Position numbers and translations under genes: made by a program. Shown here piece after piece: positions 1 to 9,210 of a DNA stretch of 64,000 nt. Where the stretch lies: contig NZ_JQEC01000044.1 of NCBI RefSeq assembly GCF_000764185.1, positions 150,866-214,865 of the forward strand, read 5' to 3'. The DNA is from Colwellia psychrerythraea (GTDB taxonomy: Bacteria; Pseudomonadota; Gammaproteobacteria; Enterobacterales; Alteromonadaceae). The notes under the pieces were generated by a model that saw only the letters and a program-made list of their open reading frames with translations, was not told the DNA's origin and did not search any database. Each line of letters starts with the position of its first letter. Within the stretch, counting starts at the first letter, position 1.

Positions 1-2757
1 TATTTATCCCAAATAGGTATGGAAGATGGTATAGCCCAGTGGTACAGCCTTAATATACGTAAACGAGGTAAAGCTATTGGTGAACTAGTCATTAGTATCG
101 ACTGGCGACGTATCGTAATAAATCAATTAGATGCGGATATTACCGAGTTAGCGACTTCTAAAAGTTCACTGATTGGCGCAATCATTAAAAATGGGGAAAA
201 TGAAGTTATTATTGCACGCTACAATCAAAAACATACAAACGCTAATAAGCATGATGAGAACAGTCAATATAAAAATAATCCCAATGAACTCCTCTCCGAA
301 AAACTATTCACCGTAGGTAAAACAGAGCTTATTTCCCTATTAATATTCAACCGTAATGTTGAACTGAAAGTTATTCAAACATTAGGTATAAACATTTTTA
401 TTGTGGGTACAGTTAGTGTATTGGTTATTAGTCTATTGCTCTACTTCTTATTAGGGAGGATTTTATTACATCGATTAGAGAAACTGCATCTTTTTACTAA
501 AGATATTGGTCAATATGAATTGGATTATAAGATAGATGATCTAGGAGGTGATGAGATAGGAGATTTGGGCAGAGGTTTTAATAGCATGATAAGTAAGTTA
601 AGAAAAAATATGACTTCTATTAAAAACTTACACCGTGAATCTGAATTAAGGCAGTCTGCGCTACTTGAGCTAAAAGAAAGCAGTAACCAATTATCACTGG
701 TGATTGATAGTACAGCCGCAGGCATTTGGGATTGGCAAGTTCAAACTGGCGAGATTACCTTTAATAAGCGTTGGGCTGAAATCATTGGTTATACCCTTGA
801 AGAATTAAGTCCCTGTGACATTAATACATGGATGAAACACGCTCATCCAGACGATCTAAAACATTCAGATGAATTATTAGCACAACATTGGAGTGGAAAA
901 ACTTCAAGGTATAACTATGAAGCTCGAATGAAACATAAAGCAGGTCATTGGGTATGGGTATTTGACTCAGGAAAAGTGGTGGAATGGTTTGAGGATGGAA
1001 AACCAAAACGCATGGTAGGTACTCACCTGGACATTTCAACTCAAAAAAACAACGAAGAAATGCTTATAAAAGCAACAGAAGAAGCACAACAAGCCGTTAT
1101 TGCAAAAAGTGAATTCTTAGCCAGTATGAGCCATGAAATACGCACACCAATGAATGGTGTACTTGGTATGCTAGGGTTAGTCATAGATACAGATTTAAAT
1201 GACGAACAACTGCATCGAGTCAATGTTGCGATGTCGAGCGCGAGATCATTACTCAACTTAATTAATGATATTCTGGATTTCTCTAAAGCAGATGCCGGTA
1301 AGGTAGAACTAGAGAATATTGATTTCAACCTACGCAGCATGCTTGGTGATCTTTCTGAAGCTATGGGGCTACAGGCTCAAGTAAAAAACCTTGAACTCAT
1401 CCTAGATGTCACAAAAATTGAAGAATCTTTAGTAAAAGGAGACCCTAGTCGACTGCGACAAATCATATCTAATATCGTCAGCAACGCGACTAAATTCACA
1501 GCAAAAGGCGAAATCATTATTAATGCTGAGTTACTTCCTAACGATGACTCTTCATGGCGTTTAAATTGTAATATCAGTGATACAGGACTTGGAATTCCTG
1601 ATGATAAAATTTCTTTGTTATTTGATTCCTTTAGTCAAGTAGACTCTTCCACAACGCGTAAGTTTGGTGGTACAGGTTTAGGGTTAGCTATTGTAAAAAA
1701 ACTTTGTAATTTAATGGGTGGTGACATTAGCGTGACCAGTAAATTAGGACAAGGTAGCTGTTTTCATTTTTATGTAACCCTGCAAAAAAGTACTAAATCT
1801 CAAAGAGTAATGCCTGAAGTTGATATAAGTAACTTAAAACTACTCATCGTTGATGACAATGAAACCAATAGAGAAGTTATACGAGGACAACTTGAGCACT
1901 GGGGATCAACGGTTGTTGAAGCTAACAGTGGCCAACAGGCATTGTTACTTTGTGAACAAGAATATCGAAATGAAAACAAGACACCTTTTGATGTAGCGAT
2001 TCTTGATATGCAAATGCCCCATATGGACGGCGCTGAATTAGGTAAACTTATCAAGAATGATAAGCGTTTTGAGCAAATGAAACTAGTGATGATGACTTCA
2101 ATGGGGCATATAGGTGATGCTCGATATTTTGCTGATTTAGGCTTTGATTGTTATTTTCCTAAACCAGCAACAACTGCTGATATTTTTGGCGCGTTATCTG
2201 TCGTGACAAAAGGAGGTGAAGTACTTGAGCACGCAAATCCCCTGGTGACTAGGCATTATTTAAAAGCATTGGTTCCAGCAAAAAATAAATATTTTAACAA
2301 CTCAGATCTAGAAAGCATTAAACATAAACGAATATTATTAGTAGAAGATAATCGTATTAATCAAATGGTAGCAAAAGGAATTCTTAATAAACTGGGTTTA
2401 CATTTTATTGATATTGCTAACAATGGTGTGGAGTGTATAGAAAAATTAGTACAAGAGCCGTTATCTCAAGATAAAACAACGCGGAGCTACGATCTAGTAC
2501 TGATGGATTGCCAAATGCCTGAGATGGATGGTTATGAAGCTAGTCGACAAATACGATCTGCTAGTGCTGGTGAGCTGAACAAAAAAATACCCATTATTGC
2601 CATGACAGCAAATGCTATGGCTGATGATAAACAAAAGTGTATAGATGCTGGCATGGACGATTATTTATCTAAACCTGTAGATGCAGATTTGTTGAGCGTG
2701 AAGTTATTACAATGGTTAGCAGATAATGTAGAAAAAAAGACCGATACAGTTTTTTAA
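1..2757 (+). CDS. Hybrid sensor histidine kinase with two receiver domains (5' end missing)
   Basis: The reading frame is open to the first base of the window, so the true start lies outside. Numbering from the first in-window Met (base 19), there is a sensor stretch, a membrane helix near residues 116-140, a HAMP linker, a PAS domain at about 225-345 (its WDWQ and GHWVW motifs suggest PAS_3), a HisKA domain with phospho-acceptor H372 in SHEIRTPMNG, a HATPase domain with DTGLGIP and GGTGLGL boxes, and two receiver domains with phospho-acceptors near D663 (LDMQMPHMDG) and D830 (LMDCQMPEMDG). The second receiver ends in the usual KPV motif. This is a membrane-bound phosphorelay kinase of the BarA/LuxQ type. 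There is no Hpt domain, so an external Hpt partner is expected. The signal is unknown, and no response regulator lies next to it here. Confidence 0.9.
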   Translation, partial: YLSQIGMEDGIAQWYSLNIRKRGKAIGELVISIDWRRIVINQLDADITELATSKSSLIGAIIKNGENEVIIARYNQKHTNANKHDENSQYKNNPNELLSEKLFTVGKTELISLLIFNRNVELKVIQTLGINIFIVGTVSVLVISLLLYFLLGRILLHRLEKLHLFTKDIGQYELDYKIDDLGGDEIGDLGRGFNSMISKLRKNMTSIKNLHRESELRQSALLELKESSNQLSLVIDSTAAGIWDWQVQTGEITFNKRWAEIIGYTLEELSPCDINTWMKHAHPDDLKHSDELLAQHWSGKTSRYNYEARMKHKAGHWVWVFDSGKVVEWFEDGKPKRMVGTHLDISTQKNNEEMLIKATEEAQQAVIAKSEFLASMSHEIRTPMNGVLGMLGLVIDTDLNDEQLHRVNVAMSSARSLLNLINDILDFSKADAGKVELENIDFNLRSMLGDLSEAMGLQAQVKNLELILDVTKIEESLVKGDPSRLRQIISNIVSNATKFTAKGEIIINAELLPNDDSSWRLNCNISDTGLGIPDDKISLLFDSFSQVDSSTTRKFGGTGLGLAIVKKLCNLMGGDISVTSKLGQGSCFHFYVTLQKSTKSQRVMPEVDISNLKLLIVDDNETNREVIRGQLEHWGSTVVEANSGQQALLLCEQEYRNENKTPFDVAILDMQMPHMDGAELGKLIKNDKRFEQMKLVMMTSMGHIGDARYFADLGFDCYFPKPATTADIFGALSVVTKGGEVLEHANPLVTRHYLKALVPAKNKYFNNSDLESIKHKRILLVEDNRINQMVAKGILNKLGLHFIDIANNGVECIEKLVQEPLSQDKTTRSYDLVLMDCQMPEMDGYEASRQIRSASAGELNKKIPIIAMTANAMADDKQKCIDAGMDDYLSKPVDADLLSVKLLQWLADNVEKKTDTVF

Positions 2758-2953
2758 AAATTGACTATTATCTTATTGTCCGCTGTGTAGAACCATTACT
2801 ATTAGATAAGCAAAGGTTAACGCCAGCTTTCGGCTCACAGTTGTCGTTAGAAGCTCAAAAGCTAATGTCCGTTTTGTAAAAAAAGTAAGTAATATACCCA
2901 AATATGACAGACCTAATTAGCTCTAGATTAATTAGAAAATAGATGTGGCAGCG

Positions 2954-3796
2954 TTAACTGTTCTGCTCTAGTGATATTAACGCTGAATAATAAAAAAATA
3001 AGCACACCAAAAACCATAAATCTTTAATCAGAAAATGTCCTGTCGTTGATAATATTGTCTCACTTGATAATGAACCAGGAAACGTCACTAAAAAGCTTTG
3101 AGTTACTACAAAAACCATGCCCGACATTAAAATAGCAGGAGTAATCAACTTAGGGTAATACATTGCTAAGATTAACAAAACCACGGCGATTAAGTCATAG
3201 ACGCCAATAATGTTTGACGTAGTTTGAATACTAAAAAAACCATACATCCAGCCCATAAATGGCGAGCTTTTTACTAAAGCTTCTATACCTTGCGCTTCAA
3301 GTAAGGTGAACTTCATGCCACCAATCCACAGCAAGACTAGCAACACAGGAAAAATACTGAGCCAAGCGGATATCCGCGGAGAAAGTGTACGTTTGCTAAG
3401 TAATATCCCTATTGATAATAAAGCAAAATATTTAATAACGCCTTGTCCGGAGCCAATAACAGGGAAACCACCCATTGATGCTATCCACATTGAATTACTC
3501 AATAACGAACCTAAAGGTACTAAACTTGTCGCAATCAATACGTAACCTAAAATCGGTATCAAGCTCTCCTTCTTTATAGATAAAAAAGCCAGAGTAGCGC
3601 TAGTAATCAAAGCAAGTGCAGCTAACAAATTAAATATATTGGCCGGTAATACTTCAGTGATAAGATAAAAATCAGTGGTTAAGGTTATATGTTTATGGGG
3701 CCCCAAGAGCATTATGCTTAAACCCAATAGCGCGGTAGAAATACCAAGTAACAGTAAAACAATAGTCATGTGTAACGGCTTCATAGGGAGATCCAA
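2954..3796 (-). CDS. DUF417 / RclC-YkgB-like inner membrane protein
   Basis: A 280-residue protein with about seven hydrophobic segments. Two stretches match the YkgB/RclC (DUF417) family as I know it: the WIGGMKFT..EA..I..LV..SPFM segment near residue 155-180 and a GHFLIKDLWFL segment near the C-terminus. In E. coli RclC belongs to the reactive-chlorine resistance operon, but its molecular activity is unclear. This copy is longer than the usual roughly 200 residues because of an extra N-terminal membrane region. No rclA, rclB or rclR homologue is adjacent, so a role in chlorine stress is only a family inference. Start choice: MDLPMKP and the downstream MKP are both possible. Confidence 0.65.
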   Translation of the reverse strand: MDLPMKPLHMTIVLLLLGISTALLGLSIMLLGPHKHITLTTDFYLITEVLPANIFNLLAALALITSATLAFLSIKKESLIPILGYVLIATSLVPLGSLLSNSMWIASMGGFPVIGSGQGVIKYFALLSIGILLSKRTLSPRISAWLSIFPVLLVLLWIGGMKFTLLEAQGIEALVKSSPFMGWMYGFFSIQTTSNIIGVYDLIAVVLLILAMYYPKLITPAILMSGMVFVVTQSFLVTFPGSLSSETILSTTGHFLIKDLWFLVCLFFYYSALISLEQNS

Positions 3797-4262
3797 AACG
3801 AGTTAAAAATATAAGTGCCCATAAGACCTGATTAACAATATTTTATTTCATACTTATAAATTCGGTTTTATTGCCACTGTAATACTATTACTTTAGTCGA
3901 TTAATAATCTTTTATATCATTTTGAATTTGCATCGCAATATAAGTGAGCCCTAACGGTGTTTAAAAATAAGTTAGTGACAACTACTTTTACCACGATAAA
4001 AAAGCAGTATTTTTCACCACGTAGTTTGCATCAATTATAAAGTTTAAGTAACCATTTCACTTAGCCACTACCAACAATAGTTAATATTACACAATAAAAT
4101 CAAACAGTTGGTTAGGTAGGGTTATTTACATAGTTACTTATCCATTATTAAAGCTTGTTCCCATACCATTGCAGTAACTCTACTTTATAAATCCGGCATG
4201 ATTTGTGCTCTTGTACAATTACAAACATTGTATTAATTGAAAGACACAAAGAGGGATACAAA
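3797..4262. other. Divergent intergenic region, no gene found
   Basis: This AT-rich stretch separates the leftward RclC-like gene from the rightward PEP-CTERM gene. It should hold both promoters. I see no convincing operator, RNA gene or conserved ORF in it. Confidence 0.4.
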
Positions 4263-4946
4263 ATGAAAATTACATTGCTACCACTTGTTATATTAATAAT
4301 CTCCCTGACTTTTCTAACTCCAACAGCTAACGCAAGTTTAATTCTTGGCACGGGTACTGGTGCCTTAATTGGAGGTGATTTAACCGACCCAGAAAATGAT
4401 GGTTTTGCCGATTCAAATGTTAACTATAATGCAACGTTTAGCTCTAGTGTGGAACAGGGTTTTGGCGGTGGTGAATACGCCTTTAATGTTTTTGATAACA
4501 TATTATCAGGGGGTAATGGTAAATGGTGTTGTGATGGCGGAAGCGTTTGGGTTGAAGCTAATTTTGGTTCAGATCAATACATATTAGATATATTCACACT
4601 TTCTTCAGCAAACGATGTAGCAAGTAGAGATTCAGACCAATGGAGCATTTTGGGTTCAAATGATGGTATTAATTACACAACGCTATTTGCTTATGATATT
4701 GAAAGTTTATCTATTTGGGGTGCTGACCGTTTTGAAGTAGTTCAATTCTCAAATAATGATGATTATCACGTTAACACTGCTTATAGCATCTTCCGCTATC
4801 AATCGACTTCTGTTGTAAGTGGTTCTCATCATCAGCTGGGTGAAATTGAGTTTTTTGGTACTAAAATTCCAGAGCCTTCAAGCATTGCTATTTTTGCATT
4901 AGCTATGATGGGCTTAAGTTCTCGTCGCATAAGTAAAAAACCTTAA
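4263..4946 (+). CDS. PEP-CTERM sorted exported protein
   Basis: A 227-residue exported protein. The ATG at 4263 is chosen over an upstream ATG because it follows a GAGGGA ribosome site and opens directly into a signal peptide (MKITLLPLVILIISLTFL, ending near NA-S). The C-terminus has the tripartite PEP-CTERM sorting signal: the PEPSS motif, a hydrophobic stretch (IAIFALAMMGLS) and a basic tail (SRRISKK). Such signals are processed by exosortase/EpsH in exopolysaccharide-producing gram-negatives. The body is rich in Asn, Asp, Gly and aromatic residues, with a CC pair near residue 85. It contains W..LGSNDG..YTTL and LGEIEFFG patches reminiscent of discoidin-like beta-sandwich folds. No exosortase gene is in the window. 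The exact ligand is unknown. Confidence 0.8.
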   Translation: MKITLLPLVILIISLTFLTPTANASLILGTGTGALIGGDLTDPENDGFADSNVNYNATFSSSVEQGFGGGEYAFNVFDNILSGGNGKWCCDGGSVWVEANFGSDQYILDIFTLSSANDVASRDSDQWSILGSNDGINYTTLFAYDIESLSIWGADRFEVVQFSNNDDYHVNTAYSIFRYQSTSVVSGSHHQLGEIEFFGTKIPEPSSIAIFALAMMGLSSRRISKKP

Positions 4947-4963
4947 TCCGTTTAGGGTTTTTT
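4935..4963 (+). terminator. Intrinsic terminator at the PEP-CTERM stop codon
   Basis: AAAAAACC pairs with GGTTTTTT across a short loop that overlaps the stop codon, followed by Ts. It can work in both directions. Confidence 0.6.
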
Positions 4964-4985
4964 AACACTGTAATTGTGACCTAGT

Positions 4986-5016
4986 AAAAACACTGGTGTA
5001 ACAACTGGTGTTTTTT
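4986..5016. terminator. Second hairpin with T tract between convergent genes
   Basis: AAAAACAC pairs with GTGTTTTT. The hairpin lies between the PEP-CTERM gene and the leftward gene ending at 5084, so a bidirectional terminator is likely. Confidence 0.5.
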
Positions 5017-5083
5017 GCTTGTAAAACATGACAAGCCATTGATTCAAAATAAAAAGTCTTAAATTGTTGTTAAAAACACCTGC

Positions 5084-5557
5084 CTACAAATCAACATTGC
5101 CAATGACAAAATAAGATGGCCAAAGTTCTCGCACCTGAGATTCCCAATTCGGATCTATTCTCTCATTAACCGATTGTAGCAGCCAATATTTCGCCCATTT
5201 TCGAACAATTTTGCCCGATTTACTTAACTTTAGCGGTGAGAAGCGTCGTTGGTAAGAGTTTCCTTGATACTCAACAACAGCATTACTTTTTGCTCGTTTA
5301 TATAAACTATCTAATGCGGCACTAATTAACTCAACCTCAGTTAATGCCATTAGCCCTTGTATTTTTAAACAAGCCATTATCTCTGCTTTCTTTATGCTGA
5401 TCTGCATATATTCATCAATATGCGGGGTATATAACAAACCAGTCAAACCATAAATAGCTGCGCGTTCTCTATCGGCTAATGCTTTTAAAGGTTTGATTAG
5501 TTCATTGATCTCATCTAATTCACTGAGACTATGAAGCTTAGGATTCGGTTTAGACAA
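5084..5557 (-). CDS. Conserved-looking hypothetical protein, 157 aa
   Basis: I do not recognise the family. The protein is mostly helical in appearance and soluble, with a basic middle (about residues 85-125, RAKSN..YQRRFSPLKLSKSGK..RKW). The predicted start is TTG at 5557 with a GGGG ribosome-site-like run eight bases upstream. The next in-frame ATG would remove about 50 residues. It starts 30 bases after the gamma-glutamyltransferase stop codon on the same strand, so the two may be cotranscribed. No signal peptide or membrane segment is seen. Confidence 0.6.
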   Translation of the reverse strand: MSKPNPKLHSLSELDEINELIKPLKALADRERAAIYGLTGLLYTPHIDEYMQISIKKAEIMACLKIQGLMALTEVELISAALDSLYKRAKSNAVVEYQGNSYQRRFSPLKLSKSGKIVRKWAKYWLLQSVNERIDPNWESQVRELWPSYFVIGNVDL

Positions 5558-5587
5558 TTGTTAGACCCCAATAAAGTCGGTAATTCA

Positions 5588-7423
5588 TTAATGCTCTATG
5601 GTATCAACAGCAATAGCTGCAGCACCTGGTCTACGTGGATCGGCTGCACCTAAAAATACACCATTATGTCTCATAATACTTTGTAAACTACCCAGCGAAC
5701 TAGAAACCTCTACGGTGTAACCCTTAGCTTTTAAAAGATCGACAGTATCTGCTGAAGTATTCCTTTCAACATATAAAATATCAGGTTGCCATTGATGATG
5801 AACTCGTGGAGCTAAAGTGGCCTCTGCGATATTCATTTTGAAATATAAAGCATTAACTAATTGCTGAAATACAGCAGTGATTATTTTACTGCCGCCAGGT
5901 GTGCCCGTAGCAATATAAGGCTGACCATCTTTTAATACTATGGTAGGTGTCATAGAGCTTAGCGGACGTTTGTTTGCGGCAATAGCATTTGCTGTGCCGC
6001 CAATTAAACCATAACTATTTGGGCTACCGGGTTTTGCCGAAAAATCATCCATGGTGTTATTGAGTAAAATTCCGGTGCCGGGAATAGTAATGCCACTGCC
6101 GTAATTATGATTTAACGTATAAGTATTACTAACCACATTACCTGCTGCGTCCATTACAGAAAAATGAGTGGTATCAGGGCTTTCATATTTACTCGGCTTA
6201 CCTGCTTTAATATCACTTGAAGGGGTAATTTTATTTAAGTTAATATTTTTACTTAAAGCTTGAGCGTATTTTTTACTGGTTAAGCCATCACTTGGCACTT
6301 TGACAAAAGCAGGATCACCTAAAAAAGTGCTTCGGTCGGCATAAGCTCGTTTAAAAATTTCAGTTTGAAGATGTATCATGGCCGCAGAGCCTTGCTGAAT
6401 ACCTTCTAAATCCATGGTTTCCAGCATATTCAACATTTGAATAAGGTGTACACCACCTGAGCTTGGCGGCGGCATTGTTAAAATTTCATAGCCATTAAAT
6501 GTACCGCGGATAGGCGTTTCTTCCTTTACTTTATAATCAGCTAAGTCCTTTGCAGTAATAAGGCCGTCACCTTGCTCCATGGCAGCCACTAATTTTTTGG
6601 CTATGTCCCCTTGATAAAAGCCAGATTTACCCTGTTTTTGTAAATACACTAAACTATTAGCAAGATCTTCTTGGATAAAAATATCACCCGCTAGATAAGG
6701 CTGACAGTTTTCCTTTAAATACACTCGACATGTTTCTGGAATTCGGGCAAGAAACATTTGTTCTTTATAAAAAAATCGCGCCATATCGTCATCAACAACA
6801 ATGCCATTTCTAGCCAATTTCTCAGCGGGTTTTATTACTTCAGCCCAAGACATTGAACCATAATTTTCAAGGGCATAATGCAAACCTGCCACTGTACCAG
6901 GCACTCCAGAAGCGGATAAAGTTTTCAGTGATTTATTCACTATAGGATGGCCAAGTTCATCAAGAAAAACATCTTTGTATGCGGCAGCCGGAGCAGTTTC
7001 TCGATAATCAATGGCAATGGTTTTATCTTGTTCAGCCAAATGAACCAGCATAAAACCACCACCCGCTAAATTGCCCGCTCGCGGTAAAACAACGGTTAAT
7101 GCGAAACCAACGGCGACAGCGGCATCAACGGCATTGCCACCTTGCGCTAAAATACCTGCACCAATTTCACTGGCAATACGCTTTTGACTAACCACCATGC
7201 CTTTTCTGCCTATGACAGGATGATTTACATCATAATAATCAACTAACTGCCATAAAAGTGGTGTTTCAACCTTTTTAAGCGCTTCTGTCGGTGCATTGGC
7301 AATACTATTGCTAGAAAGAAAAGCTAACAAGCAGCAAGTTAATTTTGTTAGCAAATATCGTTGTTTTGTTAAGCGAAAAGAACTTAAAAATAAACGCTTA
7401 TTGATAATAAAATTATTTTTCAT
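5588..7423 (-). CDS. ggt: Gamma-glutamyltransferase (glutathione hydrolase proenzyme)
   Basis: A 611-residue periplasmic N-terminal-nucleophile hydrolase that cleaves the gamma-glutamyl bond of glutathione and transfers or hydrolyses it. The start at 7423 is chosen because a hydrophobic signal segment (about residues 23-43) follows it; an upstream in-frame Met gives an implausible 72-residue extension. Family landmarks are the PRAGNLAGGGFM segment holding the substrate-binding Arg (R115), and SPD-TTHFS, where autocleavage is expected before T418, the nucleophile. The small subunit then carries the YTLN, GILLNNTMDDFS and PGGSKI motifs. Everything needed for activity appears intact. It is probably used to recover amino acids from extracellular glutathione. 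Confidence 0.93.
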   Translation of the reverse strand: MKNNFIINKRLFLSSFRLTKQRYLLTKLTCCLLAFLSSNSIANAPTEALKKVETPLLWQLVDYYDVNHPVIGRKGMVVSQKRIASEIGAGILAQGGNAVDAAVAVGFALTVVLPRAGNLAGGGFMLVHLAEQDKTIAIDYRETAPAAAYKDVFLDELGHPIVNKSLKTLSASGVPGTVAGLHYALENYGSMSWAEVIKPAEKLARNGIVVDDDMARFFYKEQMFLARIPETCRVYLKENCQPYLAGDIFIQEDLANSLVYLQKQGKSGFYQGDIAKKLVAAMEQGDGLITAKDLADYKVKEETPIRGTFNGYEILTMPPPSSGGVHLIQMLNMLETMDLEGIQQGSAAMIHLQTEIFKRAYADRSTFLGDPAFVKVPSDGLTSKKYAQALSKNINLNKITPSSDIKAGKPSKYESPDTTHFSVMDAAGNVVSNTYTLNHNYGSGITIPGTGILLNNTMDDFSAKPGSPNSYGLIGGTANAIAANKRPLSSMTPTIVLKDGQPYIATGTPGGSKIITAVFQQLVNALYFKMNIAEATLAPRVHHQWQPDILYVERNTSADTVDLLKAKGYTVEVSSSLGSLQSIMRHNGVFLGAADPRRPGAAAIAVDTIEH

Positions 7424-7761
7424 GATGATCTCTGTATTCCATATAAGACTTTCACTAAGGGAAAATAGTTGCATGCATTTTCCATGCTTGCAGCAAAACA
7501 TTCTAATTCCATAAACACTATAAGAATTACAACTCAGGTCGTCTTTATTTTCAGACGTTTTTAAGATTTTAAAGATTGTAAAACATTTCGATATAATTAA
7601 GTATCTCTGCTTCGTATCAATTAGTTTCACCCGCCTCAATAAAGCAACATCGCCACATCAGAACAATATTAAGAGCAATCTAACTAAGTTTCTGTTTAGT
7701 TGCGATAAAAGCACTATAATCACGGCTTGCTTCTCCCTACACTAATTAACAAGGCCACACC
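7424..7761. promoter_or_regulatory. Divergent promoter region, ggt / TPR-like gene
   Basis: No gene is apparent here. A TATAAT box at 7715-7720 lies about 40 bases before the rightward start at 7762, but its -35 element (TGTTTA, 16-bp spacing) is weak. Confidence 0.4.
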
Positions 7762-8181
7762 ATGAATACCAAAATATATAAACAAGTACTGATAATCACT
7801 GACAACTTAATGGCGGCCGTGCAACAGAAAAACCAAAAGCGATTCGATGGCTTTTATGTAGAATTACAGCAGCTGTGTGAAGAAAATGAAAAAACCGATA
7901 AAGATCATCCTGTACAGTGGGAAACCCTTGCTGACTTTACCGATGATTTAGCATTAGCTATTACCATTTATAAAAAAGCGTTAGTGAAAGCTGAAACCAT
8001 TAACTCTAAAGATTTCCGTTCATCTATTGGTTATTCAATTGCCGCTTTACAAGTTGAGCTAGGTGATACCGTAGAAGCGATAGAGCATTTAGAACAAGCT
8101 AAAATTAGCTGCAATAAAATTGTCGATAAAGAATTAAAAGCTGAGATTCATGATTTATTAGAAAAACTAAAGAACTCATAA
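7762..8181 (+). CDS. Small TPR-like protein
   Basis: A 139-residue soluble helical protein. The stretch from about residue 55 to 135 (DDLALAITIYKKALVKAE.., then LGDTVEAIEHLEQAKI) looks like two degenerate tetratricopeptide-type helical pairs, so a protein-binding role is likely. No catalytic motif is seen. It is monocistronic: a divergent ggt lies upstream and a gene remnant follows. AAGG in the leader is a reasonable ribosome site. Confidence 0.7.
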   Translation: MNTKIYKQVLIITDNLMAAVQQKNQKRFDGFYVELQQLCEENEKTDKDHPVQWETLADFTDDLALAITIYKKALVKAETINSKDFRSSIGYSIAALQVELGDTVEAIEHLEQAKISCNKIVDKELKAEIHDLLEKLKNS

Positions 8182-8226
8182 GATCATTTTAACAATACAA
8201 TCTAAATCAATTAGGGAGCACGGCTA

Positions 8227-8331
8227 ATGGCATCAGCAAAGCGAATTATGATCTGTGCCTGGGGCAGCAGATGTGATCTACAAGCTGTTACCTCATTGGC
8301 TAAAGCCCTTAAAAAATCTGGCCGAGAATGA
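8227..8331 (+). pseudogene. Remnant of a glycosyltransferase gene, N-terminal 34 codons only
   Basis: The short frame starts with an ATG and encodes a segment containing RIMICAWGSRCDLQAV followed by TSLAKALKKSG, then stops at TGA. It closely resembles the nucleotide-sugar-type N-terminus (WGSRGDVQP..ALA..L...GHEV) of UDP-glucosyl/sterol-type glycosyltransferases (GT1/GT28 fold). Two signature positions have changed (Gly to Cys in GSRGD, His to Arg in GHE). The remaining roughly 350 residues are absent, and an inverted repeat begins at the stop codon. I read it as a decayed 5' end left by a deletion. Confidence 0.55.
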
Positions 8332-8364
8332 CTAGATAAGCGCTAAAACAACGCTTACCTAGTC
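8330..8364. repeat. 13-bp inverted repeat at the end of the glycosyltransferase remnant
   Basis: GACTAGATAAGCG and CGCTTACCTAGTC pair with one mismatch around a nine-base loop. There is no strong T tract right after it. It could act as a weak terminator between convergent genes, or mark a deletion or element end. Confidence 0.55.
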
Positions 8365-8411
8365 ATAACTAAGTAATACTTTTGCTGTTACCGCCTCATT
8401 TCAATGAGCAA

Positions 8412-9143
8412 CTATTCAATGGTATCAATAATGATAATTTCACAGTCTGTCGATGCCCTTAAGGTAATTGAATTTGACTGAGTAACTTCCATAGCATCAC
8501 CTTTATTCATAGTTACACTTTCAGAGTTATTACCATTGGTGCTTACTGAGCCATCTTCCACCTTAAACATGCCATTGGAGGCTAAAATATAAGCTTGATG
8601 TTTTATTTCATGTTCAATGATGCTGCCCTTTGCTAATTTACCACCATATATTCTGGCTTCTTGGTTGATAAACAGTGCTTTATCCTTATCTTCATCATAA
8701 CCTGATGCCAATAAAGTAAGTTCTGACGATGGGTTGGTACGGAACATTTTACTTTCCCAACGAGGAACAAGGTTTTGTTTATTAGTTTCAATCCAAATTT
8801 GATAAAAGGTTAACGGCTCTTTAGTGCGATTATATTCTGAATGTACGATACCAGTACCGGCACTCATCACTTGCACCTCACCCGCTCTAGTTATGCCTTT
8901 ATTGCCCGTACTGTCTTGATGGCTAATGGCACCTGAGCGAATAAAGCTAATAATTTCCATATTTTTATGTGGGTGAGATGGAAATCCTGTTCCTGGCTCA
9001 ACCCAATCATCATTAACTACACGTAGTTTGCCAAAACCCATGCGGGTAGGATTATAATAATGAGCAAAGCTGAAATGATGTTTAGACTTAAGCCAACCAT
9101 GGTTAGCGTTGCCTAGACTTTTATAGGGATAATGTTTAATCAT
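8412..9143 (-). CDS. Pirin family bicupin (YhaK/YhhW-like)
   Basis: A 243-residue two-cupin protein. The metal ligands expected for E. coli YhhW-type pirins are all present at the expected spacing: H57 and H59 in FPSHPHKNME, and H101 and E103 in GTGIVHSEYN. YhhW-type pirins have quercetin 2,3-dioxygenase activity in vitro; the physiological substrate is unknown. A good AAGGAA ribosome site precedes the start. It lies downstream of the hydroquinone reductase and DoxX genes on the same strand and is probably cotranscribed with them. This matches the yhaK/yqjFG association in enterobacteria and suggests a role with quinone-like or aromatic electrophiles. Confidence 0.88.
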   Translation of the reverse strand: MIKHYPYKSLGNANHGWLKSKHHFSFAHYYNPTRMGFGKLRVVNDDWVEPGTGFPSHPHKNMEIISFIRSGAISHQDSTGNKGITRAGEVQVMSAGTGIVHSEYNRTKEPLTFYQIWIETNKQNLVPRWESKMFRTNPSSELTLLASGYDEDKDKALFINQEARIYGGKLAKGSIIEHEIKHQAYILASNGMFKVEDGSVSTNGNNSESVTMNKGDAMEVTQSNSITLRASTDCEIIIIDTIE

Positions 9144-9210
9144 AATATTTCCTTATTCAAAGTTTATGAAGCTTCATTTGAACTCTTATTTTCAATTAAT
9201 ATTAACGTGA

